From Halobellus ruber (lineage in GTDB: Archaea > Halobacteriota > Halobacteria > Halobacteriales > Haloferacaceae): a stretch of DNA of 64,000 nt. Below are positions 33,422-41,385 of the stretch, in pieces; position 1 is the first letter of the stretch, and each line of letters begins with the position of its first letter. Both the position numbers and the translations under genes were made by a program. The stretch lies in the NCBI RefSeq assembly GCF_014212355.1, contig NZ_JACKXD010000001.1:62001-126000 (forward strand). Direction: 5' to 3'. Under the pieces are notes generated by a model. That model made no database searches. It had not been told where the DNA came from and worked only from the letters and a program-made list of their open reading frames with translations.

Positions 33422-33811
33422 ATGACCGACGACTCCACCGACGGCGGCGACGCACCCTCCCGGCTCGGGCGACTGCTGCTCGGGCTGGGGCTCGCGCTGC
33501 AGGCCTCCGAGGACTTCCGCGATATGGAGGACACGGTCGAGTACGCCGAATCCGCCGGCGTCCCGATGCCGGACCTCGCGGCTCCGTTCGCGTCGGGGAT
33601 GATGCTGGTCGGCGGGCTCGGGGTCGCGCTGTGGCGGTTCCCCCGGATCGCGACCGGCGCGACGGCCGCCTTCCTCGCGGTCGTGACGCCGACGATGCAC
33701 GACTTCTGGAACGCCGAGGCGGGATCGAAGAGCGGCGAGCGGCTGGCCTTCTTCGGCAATGTGGCAATGCTGGGCGGCGTGCTCGTGTTCCTCCGGGAGG
33801 CGTACAAGTAA
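33422..33811 (+). CDS. DoxX-like membrane protein
   Basis: A 129-residue protein with about four hydrophobic segments and the DoxX-type spacing: 'LGRLLLGLGLALQASEDFRD', 'YAESAGVPMPDLAAPFASGMMLVGGLGVAL', and 'TAAFLAVVTPTMHDFWN'. DoxX proteins are small quinone-linked or unknown membrane proteins. The stop is three bases before the GTG of the lipoprotein gene, so the two are probably co-transcribed and coupled. Confidence 0.8.
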   Translation: MTDDSTDGGDAPSRLGRLLLGLGLALQASEDFRDMEDTVEYAESAGVPMPDLAAPFASGMMLVGGLGVALWRFPRIATGATAAFLAVVTPTMHDFWNAEAGSKSGERLAFFGNVAMLGGVLVFLREAYK

Positions 33812-33814
33812 CGT

Positions 33815-35995
33815 GTGGCCGACCACTCGTCTCGGGGCCTCGACCGCCGAACGCTTCTCACGGCCCTGGCCGGCGCCGGGACCGCCGGTCTCGCCGGCTG
33901 TTCGTCGCTCACTGACCGCGAGTCCGACGCGGACACGACCGCCGTCGACGCCGACCGCGCGAACGAACTCGCTACCCAGTTTGCGCCGACGCTGTACTAC
34001 GACGCGGCCGAACCGTGGTTCCCTACCGACCCCAGACCGTACGCCACCGAGCAGGACGGCGAGACCGTCGTCGACGGCTTCGACGCGCTGAACGGCTACC
34101 ACGAACGGCTGGCCGACGCCGGGGAGCCGCCGAACCGGACGGTCTTCTACAACGTCGTCGAGTACGCGGACTCGCCGCTGTCGGTCGTCCAGTTCTGGCT
34201 GTACGCGGCGTTCGACCAGTTCACCGCGAACTTCCATTGGCACGACTGGGAGGTGCTCCACGTGTTCGTCGACGACGACACCGGCGAGCCGCAACTGTAC
34301 GTCGCAAGCTCCCACTCGGCGCGAGTGCCGAACAACGAGTTCCTGGACCCGCGGCCCGACCCCGCGCCGCGGATCCTCTCGGAACTGGGCTCACACTCCA
34401 GTGCCCTCTCGATCAACGACGAACCGGACGAGTTCCGGCGGCTCGGGGCGCCGAACCTGCTCGCGGACATCACGAACACCGCCATCGAGGGCGTCGAGTC
34501 GCTCGCGGAGCTCCCGCTCGCGTATGGGCTCCCCCGCGACGAGGGCGGGCGACTTCCCTACGTCGTCCCCGAGTACGAAGGCCAGCCGGTGTACGACCAC
34601 GAGCGGCTGCCCGCCGTCGACGAGTCGTCGCTGATCGACGGCTCGATCACGGTGCGGGCGTTCGACGACCTCGCGACGCCCCCGACCGACCTCCCCGAGC
34701 GCTCCACCGGCGTGGTGTTCCGTCACGAGGACCGCGACGCGGGCGGCGACGAGACCGCCGAAACCGAGTACACGTACGACCTCGCGCCGACGAGCGACCT
34801 CGAAGACATCGACGACTTCGCCGGACCACAGCTCAGTTTCGAGTTCGCGGTCCCGGAGGTCGCCGAGGACGCGGTCTCGGGGCATATCTCCACCGCCGGG
34901 GTGCCCTGGGAGCAGTCCCGGTACGACAACCCGGCCGAGGACATCACCGACCCGAACCACCGCGAGGCCCTCGCGGAACGGTACGACGCCATCGGGGCGG
35001 CCGCGCCGATCAACACCGTCGTCGCCGGCGTCGGCGAGGCGGTCGAGACCGACGACGCCCCGGACGGCGAGGGGCTGACGACGCGGGACCCGACCGTCGA
35101 GGCGGTCACCCTCCTGGAGAGCGACTCGCGGATGGTGCCCACCTTCCGGGGCGTCGCCGCCGCCCGGGACGTCCCGGCGGGCGAGCACCGGCTCACGGTC
35201 AACGCCGCGGGACAGGCCCCCTACAGCGAGCGGTTGGGTGTCGGGAGAGCGGACGGCGACACGGCGGCCGACGCCGAAGGCGCCGAGACGGCCGGGCGCG
35301 CCGAACGCGTCACCACTGCCGGGGTCGACGCGGAGATCCCGCTTGTCGCACGGGAGAACGCCCGGAAGCTCGAAGTCGACGCGGCGGGGACCGACACCGA
35401 CCTCGCGGGGGTCGCCGTCGAGGACGACTTCGCCGGCCGGCTCTACGACGCCCCCACCGAGGGCTCCGACGCGGTCTACGTCCACCGCGGCGGCGCGTAC
35501 ACGACCGAGGTGCGGGACGCCGACGGGGAGTTGGGCGCGTTCCGGGTGAACCCCGATCCGGGCGGCGGGTCCGACGACGACGAGGACGGGACCGGACCGC
35601 CGGGCGGCCCCCCAATCCGCATCGAGCGCCCGGAAACCGGGACGGCGTCGCTGTCGTCGTTCCTCGTCGAGATCGCGGTCGAAACCCGCGATCAGGCGCA
35701 GGCGATCCTCGACGACGGCGACCTCCGGGGGAAGGCCAACGGCCTCCGGGGGCTGGTCCGCTCGCTCGACGCCGTGATCGAGGCCGCCGAGCGGGCGACC
35801 GAAAGCGCCCGGGCCGGGAACCGCGGCAACGCGGACCGACAGCTTCGGGCCGTTGAGGCGGGGATCGAACGGGTCATCCGGCGGCTCGACGCGATCGGCG
35901 AGGAGGTTCCGGAGCCGTTCGTCAACGCCGTCCGGAACCGCGCCGAACAGGCCACAAAGCGGGCGGCACAGGCCCGGAAGGCGGAGCAGCTGTGA
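33815..35995 (+). CDS. Large Tat-lipoprotein with VPS62-like domain
   Basis: A 726-residue exported protein. It begins with a twin-arginine lipoprotein signal 'RRTLLTALAGAGTAGLAGC' (residues 11-29). 'ATQFAPTLYYDAAEPWFPTD' and 'FHWHDWEVLHVFVDD' with 'ASSHSAR' resemble the VPS62 domain seen in some secreted and fungal proteins. A beta-rich middle follows, then an acidic Gly-rich linker (about 585-600). The C-terminal 110 residues are Ala/Arg/Glu-rich and predicted coiled coil. Surface-anchored by inference; no enzyme activity is known to me. Confidence 0.75.
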   Translation: MADHSSRGLDRRTLLTALAGAGTAGLAGCSSLTDRESDADTTAVDADRANELATQFAPTLYYDAAEPWFPTDPRPYATEQDGETVVDGFDALNGYHERLADAGEPPNRTVFYNVVEYADSPLSVVQFWLYAAFDQFTANFHWHDWEVLHVFVDDDTGEPQLYVASSHSARVPNNEFLDPRPDPAPRILSELGSHSSALSINDEPDEFRRLGAPNLLADITNTAIEGVESLAELPLAYGLPRDEGGRLPYVVPEYEGQPVYDHERLPAVDESSLIDGSITVRAFDDLATPPTDLPERSTGVVFRHEDRDAGGDETAETEYTYDLAPTSDLEDIDDFAGPQLSFEFAVPEVAEDAVSGHISTAGVPWEQSRYDNPAEDITDPNHREALAERYDAIGAAAPINTVVAGVGEAVETDDAPDGEGLTTRDPTVEAVTLLESDSRMVPTFRGVAAARDVPAGEHRLTVNAAGQAPYSERLGVGRADGDTAADAEGAETAGRAERVTTAGVDAEIPLVARENARKLEVDAAGTDTDLAGVAVEDDFAGRLYDAPTEGSDAVYVHRGGAYTTEVRDADGELGAFRVNPDPGGGSDDDEDGTGPPGGPPIRIERPETGTASLSSFLVEIAVETRDQAQAILDDGDLRGKANGLRGLVRSLDAVIEAAERATESARAGNRGNADRQLRAVEAGIERVIRRLDAIGEEVPEPFVNAVRNRAEQATKRAAQARKAEQL

Positions 35996-36026
35996 GGCGA
36001 CGTGGCCGGGTTCCGGCCGACACCGC

Positions 36027-36746
36027 TCACAGGAACTCGGTGTTCTGCGGCCCGTTCGTGATGTGAACCTCGAACGGCTGGGTGCTGGGGTCGTCCTGTT
36101 CGACCAAGTGCCAGTAGGTCTCGGCCATCCGGTCGGGGTCGAGGAACGTGTCGGGGTCGTGGTCCGACTCTTCGGTTCGATGCTCAGGACTGTCGATCCG
36201 GCCGTCGATCACGACGTGGGCGACGTGGATCCCCTCCGGACCGAACTCCTGAGCTATATCCATCGCCATCCCCCGTGCGGCGAACTTCGCGGCCGCGAAC
36301 CCGATCGTCCCCCCGAGGCTCCGGATCGCGGAGGTCGCGCCGGTGAAGACAACGGTCCCGCCGCCGGTCTCCAGCATATCCCCGACGGCCTCCTGGGAGC
36401 AGACGAACGCCCCGCGGCCGTTGACCGCCCACGCCGACTCGAACTCCTCGACGCTCGAATCGAGTAGACCCGTCCACGACGCGGCGCTGGCGTGGTTCAC
36501 GAGGACGTCGACCGGGCCGAACTCCTCGCGGACCGTCTCGAAACCCGCCCGGATCGCGTCGACGTCGGCGAGGTCGACCGTGACCGCGAGCCCCTCCCCC
36601 GGATCCGGAAGGTCGGCCGCGAGGTCCTCGATGTACTCGGTCGACCGCGCGAACAGCGCGACCTGACACCCTTCGGCGGCGAACGTCCGGGCGAGCGACG
36701 CCCCGAGGCCGGGGCCGACGCCCGCGATGACGGCAGTGCGTGCCAT
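36027..36746 (-). CDS. Short-chain dehydrogenase/reductase
   Basis: A 239-residue SDR. The cofactor loop is 'VIAGVGPGLGASLARTFAAE' (a GxGxxLG variant), 'VNHASAASW' replaces the usual NNAG, 'VFTGATSAIRSLGG' carries the active-site region, and 'FAAAKFAARGMAMDIAQEFG' holds the catalytic Lys with Tyr replaced by Phe. The Phe substitution at the catalytic Tyr makes classical activity uncertain. Start at MARTAVIAG, one codon pair after the first ATG. Confidence 0.85.
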   Translation of the reverse strand: MARTAVIAGVGPGLGASLARTFAAEGCQVALFARSTEYIEDLAADLPDPGEGLAVTVDLADVDAIRAGFETVREEFGPVDVLVNHASAASWTGLLDSSVEEFESAWAVNGRGAFVCSQEAVGDMLETGGGTVVFTGATSAIRSLGGTIGFAAAKFAARGMAMDIAQEFGPEGIHVAHVVIDGRIDSPEHRTEESDHDPDTFLDPDRMAETYWHLVEQDDPSTQPFEVHITNGPQNTEFL

Positions 36747-36821
36747 ACCCACGGCTGGGTCGCAGGTCGCAAAACCGTGGTGGTCCCCGGGATCAACTCC
36801 GGCGACCGGGCCGAAGCGCCC

Positions 36822-37193
36822 TCAGAACGACCGGGGGGTGCTCACGTGCATCCCGACGAACACCCACTCGCCGTCGCGGGCTTCGAGCGTGCCGCTCCAC
36901 CGGGTCTCGAAGCTGTGCTCGACGCCCGCTTCGACGTCCCGCCACGACAGCGCCACGCTGTCGCTGAACCACGCGTGGCACCCGCGGTCCGTCACCCGGA
37001 GCGCGCGGCTGTCGACCGCCCAGTCGGCGGTCCGGTCGGTCTGTTCTTCGAGTCCGCGCCGGACCTCGCTTCCCCCGACGAGCCGCTCGGAGATCCCGAA
37101 CTTGACGACGTCGTCGGCGGCGAAAAAGGGGCCGAGCGGGTCGCCGGCTTCGAGCGTGCGGTAGTACTCCCGGATCGTGGCCTTGGCACTCAT
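36822..37193 (-). CDS. SnoaL/NTF2-like protein
   Basis: A 123-residue single-domain protein of the cone-shaped NTF2-like fold: 'SAKATIREYYRTLEAGDPLG' helix, 'FAADDVVKFGIS' and 'LVGGSEVRRGLEEQ', then beta strands rich in Trp ('CHAWFSDSVALSWRD', 'ETRWSGTLEARDGEWVFVGMHVS'). This group includes ketosteroid isomerases, SnoaL-like cyclases and ligand-binding proteins. Function open. It ends 75 bases from the SDR, on the same strand. Confidence 0.8.
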   Translation of the reverse strand: MSAKATIREYYRTLEAGDPLGPFFAADDVVKFGISERLVGGSEVRRGLEEQTDRTADWAVDSRALRVTDRGCHAWFSDSVALSWRDVEAGVEHSFETRWSGTLEARDGEWVFVGMHVSTPRSF

Positions 37194-37657
37194 ACTGAGT
37201 CCGGCCGGCGGAGCCGACTTACACCTGTCGGCGTGCGGCGGCCTACCGTCCTGCCGGTCAGCCGTCGAACGGACCTCGCGGGAGCCGTCCGGTTCATATC
37301 GGCGGCCGTTCGGATTCCGAACCGCGGCCGAAGCCCGCTCGGACGATGGTGCGTCGGGCCGGAACCCCGCTCCCGGGAGGCGTTCCCGCCAGTCGGGACG
37401 CTCGCGGCAGTCGACACAGGTTCGATTCTGTCGGGTGTTCGGCCCCGCTCACCGTTCCGGACGGCCGGCTCCGGTTCGGGTTTCGAGCTTCGAGCCGATC
37501 CAGGTTAGGATCTCTAGGGAAAACCGCGATCAACGGGGCTACCGTACTTCGAGGTGGGTGATTCGATGCGCACGCCTCCGAACACCTTCGTCCGTTACGG
37601 CGCCCCGGCGCAGTACTGTCCTCGTGGAACCCGCCCGACGTCGCGGGGTGGCTGGCG
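37194..37657. other. 464-base gap without a recognisable gene
   Basis: Open frames here are Arg/Ser/Pro-rich and look like shadows. A T-arm-like sequence 'CACAGGTTCGATTCTGT' lies near 37415-37431, but no cloverleaf can be built around it. The region serves as the promoter space of the divergent SnoaL-like and MBL genes. Confidence 0.4.
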
Positions 37658-38485
37658 ATGAAAGTCACCGTCCTGGCCGACAACACCGTCGCGACCGGGA
37701 TCCCAAAGGGCCTCCGCGGCGAGTGGGGGTTCGCCGCCGCCGTCGGCGAGGTGCTGTTCGACACCGGTCAGTCGACTGCTGCCCGCCGGAACGCGCGAGC
37801 ACTCGGTCTCGATTCCGACTTCGACAACATCGTGTTGAGCCACGCACACTACGATCACACTGCAGGGCTCGACGCGTTCCTGAATCCGTCCGATCCACCG
37901 ACGGTCTACTGTCACCCCGGTATCTGGACCGCGCGATTCATCAAGGAGCCGGCGGACGGCCGCACACTTGAACATCCGATCCACATCGGCGTTCCGTACT
38001 CCCGGGCCGAAGTCGAGACCGGTGCCGATGTCGTCGAACACCGCGATCCGGTTGAGGTGTGCGACGACGTGTTCGCCCTCGGGGAGATCCCGCGACCGCA
38101 CGCCGACAACCCTGTCCACCTCCGGGAAGCAGACGGGGAGCTGGTCGAGGACTCGGTGCCGGACGACCAGTCAGTCGCGGTGCGGACCGCCGACGGGACG
38201 GCGCTCGTCCTCGGCTGCTGTCACGCGGGGCTGCGGAACACGATCGAACACGCCGAATCGGTCACCGGACGGCCAGTTCGGTACGTCGTCGGCGGAACAC
38301 ACCTCGTCGCCCGCACGCCCGCGGAGGTCCACAACCTGGTGGACTGGCTCGACGGCCGGCTGGACGTGTTCGCCGGGACGCACTGCACTGGGTTCGAGGC
38401 CGAGCGGATCCTTTCGGAGCGGCTCCCGGACGCGTTCCGCTCTGTCGGCGTCGGGAGTTCGATCGAACTCCCGCCGCGTCCGTGA
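37658..38485 (+). CDS. MBL-fold metallo-hydrolase
   Basis: A 275-residue metallo-beta-lactamase-fold enzyme of the COG1237 type. 'GEVLFDTGQS' and 'IVLSHAHYDHTAGLDAFL' (HxHxDH metal motif, about residues 64-70) are followed by the Cys/His site 'LVLGCCHAGLRNT' and 'VVGGTHL', with a last 'VFAGTHCTGFEA'. Relatives hydrolyse phosphate esters or act in pterin metabolism (7,8-dihydropterin-6-methyl-4-aminobenzene phosphate synthase-like), but most are uncharacterised. Confidence 0.85.
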   Translation: MKVTVLADNTVATGIPKGLRGEWGFAAAVGEVLFDTGQSTAARRNARALGLDSDFDNIVLSHAHYDHTAGLDAFLNPSDPPTVYCHPGIWTARFIKEPADGRTLEHPIHIGVPYSRAEVETGADVVEHRDPVEVCDDVFALGEIPRPHADNPVHLREADGELVEDSVPDDQSVAVRTADGTALVLGCCHAGLRNTIEHAESVTGRPVRYVVGGTHLVARTPAEVHNLVDWLDGRLDVFAGTHCTGFEAERILSERLPDAFRSVGVGSSIELPPRP

Positions 38486-38501
38486 CTGAGCCCGGAGCAG
38501 T

Positions 38502-39089
38502 TTAGACCCCGTCCGACAGCCGGTCGAATCGCTCGCGGAACGCCGCCCGGCAGGTGGCACAGCAGAAGTGATACAGCGTGTCGTCGATGCGCTCGGACTC
38601 CCCCTCCTCGTCAACGGTGTTTCCGCACTCCGCACAGGAGAGGGCGAACTCGGTGCCATCAAGCGACGGCTGCCACTCGATCTCGTCCACGAGGGTGACG
38701 GTGTACTCCGCAGCGTCGATCGGGCCGACGAGGTCACGCAGCCAGCCGTGCACCCCGTGCGGTTCCACCCGCGCGTTGAACCAGAGCTCTCCCTCGGCGG
38801 TCACCATCACGTGCTCGACCGTGTCCGCGTCGTCAAGCCGGTCCCGGAGCCGGTCGAACGAGTCCCCCGGATCGAGCTGGACGAACACCTGCACGCCGGC
38901 CCCGAGTTGCGTCCGGTCGACGTCCACGGTGAAGCGATTGATGATCCCCGCCTCCCGCAACCGTTTGATGCGGTCGGCAACCGCAGGCCCGGACAGTCCC
39001 ACTCGTTCGGCGATGTCGGCATTTGTCCGCCGGGCGTCGCGGCTGAGGAGCCGCAGGATCTCGATGTCGGTTTCGTCGAGCGATGTCAT
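38502..39089 (-). CDS. Lrp/AsnC-type regulator with C-terminal TRASH domain
   Basis: A 195-residue transcription factor. The N-terminal Lrp HTH is 'LDETDIEILRLLSRDARRTN' with recognition helix 'SGPAVADRIKRLREAGII'. The middle RAM-like domain is 'VQVFVQLDPGDSFDRLR'. The C-terminus has a TRASH metal-binding domain: 'SCAECGNTVDEEG' and 'YHFCCATCRAAF' (Cys ligands). The domain pair is that of the Halobacterium copper-response regulator VNG1179C, so copper or other heavy-metal sensing is likely. No copper transporter lies in the window. Start at MTSLDET. Confidence 0.9.
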   Translation of the reverse strand: MTSLDETDIEILRLLSRDARRTNADIAERVGLSGPAVADRIKRLREAGIINRFTVDVDRTQLGAGVQVFVQLDPGDSFDRLRDRLDDADTVEHVMVTAEGELWFNARVEPHGVHGWLRDLVGPIDAAEYTVTLVDEIEWQPSLDGTEFALSCAECGNTVDEEGESERIDDTLYHFCCATCRAAFRERFDRLSDGV

Positions 39090-39152
39090 ACTGTTGCTAT
39101 CGGCCGGAGCGAAAACAATCCCCGGCCTCGCCGTCGCTCGGCCACTCGGGTA

Positions 39153-39225
39153 TGGGACCGTCCGGATTCGAACCACGGTCGCGCCGCTCACTCCGTTCGC
39201 GTCGCTCCCTGGTTCGAACCGGGGG
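39153..39225 (-). repeat. tRNA-Pro 3'-end relic with inserted hairpin block
   Basis: Plus-strand 'TGGGACCGTCCGGATTCGAA' copies the 3' end and T-arm of tRNA-Pro (one difference from the intact gene). Then a block (39170-39218) bounded by the 9-bp inverted repeat TTCGAACCA/TGGTTCGAA is followed by 'CCGGGGG', where tRNA-like sequence seems to resume. The block is shared with the tRNA-Gly relic at 58732-58780. Confidence 0.75.
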
Positions 39226-39266
39226 TTGTCACTGCTGGTTCGTCACGTCCGTTCCTCACAAAGCAG

Positions 39267-39339
39267 TGGGACCGCCCGGATTCGAACCGGGGTCACGGGC
39301 ACCCAAGGCCCGAAGTATACCAGGCTAACCCACGGTCCC
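39267..39339 (-). tRNA. tRNA-Pro (TGG)
   Basis: A 73-nt tRNA on the minus strand. The acceptor stem GGGACCG pairs with CGGTCCC, discriminator A. The anticodon loop CTTGGGT between CGGGC and GCCCG gives anticodon TGG. The T-arm contains 'CCGGTTCGAATCCGG'. CCA is not encoded. A degenerate copy of its 3' end lies 86 bases downstream. Confidence 0.95.
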
Positions 39340-39387
39340 GCGTCCGCTAATCGAGGGGACACCGAGTAAAGGATTTCGCTCGGCCGG

Positions 39388-40575
39388 CTACACGCCCCGG
39401 ATCGCGGCGATCCCGACTGTCGTCACGACCGCGAACACCAACTGCAGCGGCCCGCCGACCCGGAGGTAGTCGCTGAACCGATACCCGCCCGGCCCGTAGA
39501 CGAACAGGTTGGTCTGGTACCCGACGGGTGTGATAAACGCCGTCGACGCCGCGAACGTCACCGCAAGCACGAACGCGAACGCGTTCGCGCCGAGCGCCGC
39601 CGCGGCCTCGACCGCGACGGGGATCATCAGCACCACGCTGGCGTTGTTCGAGATCACGTTCGTCAGGACCGCGGTGAGCGCGTAGAACGCCCCGAGCACG
39701 CCGATCAGGGGCAGGACCTCGCCCGTCGCGACCACGACCGACGCCAGCAGCGACGCGCCGCCGGTCGACTCCAGGGCGATCCCCAACGGAATCACCCCCG
39801 CGAGCAGGAAGACCACGTCCCACTGTATCGACTCGTAGAGTTCCGTGGGGCGGAGACACCCCGTCGCGACCATCGCGAGCGCACCGGCCAGCGCGGCCAC
39901 GACGATCGGGAGGCTGTCCAGCGCCGCCAACCCCACGACCGCGACGACGATTCCGATCGCAACGGGCGTCTTCTCCCCCCGGTAGTCGTGGCGGTCGGTC
40001 TCCCGGGCGACGATCAGATCCCGCGTGGCGTCGAGCCGTTCGAGGCTCTCGGCCGTCGTCTGGACGAGCAGCGTGTCCCCGACGCGGAGCGAGATGTCGT
40101 CCATCCGGCGGCGGATCAGTTCGTCGCCACGCCGGAGCGCAAGCACCGTCGCGTCGTACCGCTGTCGGAACGACGACGAGGCCAGCGACTCCCCGAGCAG
40201 CGACGACGCCGGGGCCACGACCAGTTCGACCAGACTGTCGGGTTCCCCCTCGGTTTCGAGTTCCGCCTCGTCGACGACCGTCGGCACGATGTCGAACCCT
40301 TCGACGTCGAGGAGTTCGACGAGGGTGTCGCGGTCGGTCCGGATCGCGAACACGTCGCCCGCCTGGATCTCCTTCGGTCCCAGCGGTTCGAGGAAGATCC
40401 GGTCGTTGCGGATCAACTGCACGAGGTCGACGTCGAAGTCGGTCTCGACGAGCGCCCGCCCGACCTGCTGGCCGACCAGCGACGAGTCCTCGCGGACGAC
40501 GACCTCGGTCAGGTACTCCGCCATCCCGAACTCCTCGGTCAGGTCGACCCTCGGTTCGATCCGCTCGGGCGTCAG
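39388..40575 (-). pseudogene. SLC13-family permease, C-terminal part after in-frame TGA
   Basis: This is the second part of a transporter gene whose frame continues without shift across the TGA at 40576-40578. It begins 'LTPERIEPRVDLTEEFG', reaches an internal ATG (40524), then two RCK/TrkA-C-like regulatory domains (about 140 residues), and ends in a six-segment membrane half ('TNVISNNASVVLMIPVAVEA'). It cannot make a whole carrier alone, although an internally started protein is possible. Together with the part at 40576-41238 it forms the usual SLC13/TrkA-C architecture. Confidence 0.8.
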
Positions 40576-41238
40576 TCACTGACCGACCGTGAGGAGGTAG
40601 ACCGTCCCGACGACGGAAACGACGACCCCCACCTGGGTGAACTCGAACGTCGTGAACGTCCGGCCGATGAGCCGCCCCGACAGCTCCGAGGCGAGGACGT
40701 TCGTCGAGGTCCCGATCAGGGTGAGCATCCCACCGAACATCGAGGCGTAGGAGAGCGGCAGCAGCAGCTTCGACGGCGACGTCCCGCCGCGGTGGGCCAG
40801 GTCGGTCACCATCGGCAGTAGGATCGCAACCGCGGCGATGTTGTTGATGAACCCCGGGATCGGGGCGACGACGCCGATCGTCGCGCCCAGCTGCCGGGTC
40901 CCGCTGTCGCCGGTGAACTCCGCGATCCGCGCGCCGACCCGCTGGATCACGCCGGTGCGCTGGACTCCGTCGCTGAGGATGAACACCGCGAGTACCGTCA
41001 GCGTCGCCTCGCTGGAAAAGCCCGAGAGCGCGTCAGCCGGATACGACGCGAAGAGCACGATCGGGTCCGCGACAAGGCCCGCGTTCGCGAGCGCGACCGA
41101 CGCCGGCTGGACCAGGAGTAGCGCAACCAACACGCCGATGGCCGTGACGTCGACCGGGACCGGCTCCGTCACGAACAGCACCAGTGCGATCAGCACTGCG
41201 AGGAAGACGACGGCGATCCCCGGCGGTATCGGTGCCAC
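40576..41238 (-). CDS. SLC13-family permease, N-terminal part ending at in-frame TGA
   Basis: A 220-residue membrane part starting at GTG (41238). It has six or so hydrophobic segments with SLC13/ArsB-NhaD-type motifs: 'LSGFSSEATLTVLAVFILSDG', 'GFINNIAAVAILLPMVTDLAH' and 'PLSYASMFGGMLTLIGTSTNVL', the ion-binding 'IGTSTN' hairpin. It ends '...YLLTVGQ' then TGA, while the downstream 'LTPERIEP...' continues in the same frame. A TGG-to-TGA transition would explain the stop. Such transporters move dicarboxylates, sulfate or other anions with sodium. Confidence 0.8.
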   Translation of the reverse strand: MAPIPPGIAVVFLAVLIALVLFVTEPVPVDVTAIGVLVALLLVQPASVALANAGLVADPIVLFASYPADALSGFSSEATLTVLAVFILSDGVQRTGVIQRVGARIAEFTGDSGTRQLGATIGVVAPIPGFINNIAAVAILLPMVTDLAHRGGTSPSKLLLPLSYASMFGGMLTLIGTSTNVLASELSGRLIGRTFTTFEFTQVGVVVSVVGTVYLLTVGQ

Positions 41239-41385
41239 ACCGGGGCGTCGGCGTGGCGATGCAAAACGGTGGGGGATCCGGCGGCCGTGGCCCGCCGTCG
41301 ACGGTGGCCGCCCGAACGGCCGACGGCGACGCGCTGGCACACGGTTTGACGGCGACGGTCGGGCTTCGCTCGTATCGATGCGCCC

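Noticed and set aside
37403-37440. Possible tRNA relic, because 'CACAGGTTCGATTCTGT' looks like a T-arm
   Set aside because: No acceptor or anticodon stem can be paired around it, and no matching tRNA is in the window. A single T-loop-like match is weak evidence.
40576-40578. TGA as selenocysteine codon in the permease
   Set aside because: No SECIS-like hairpin was apparent, halophilic archaea are not known to me to use selenocysteine, and the position is a linker between domains, not a catalytic site.
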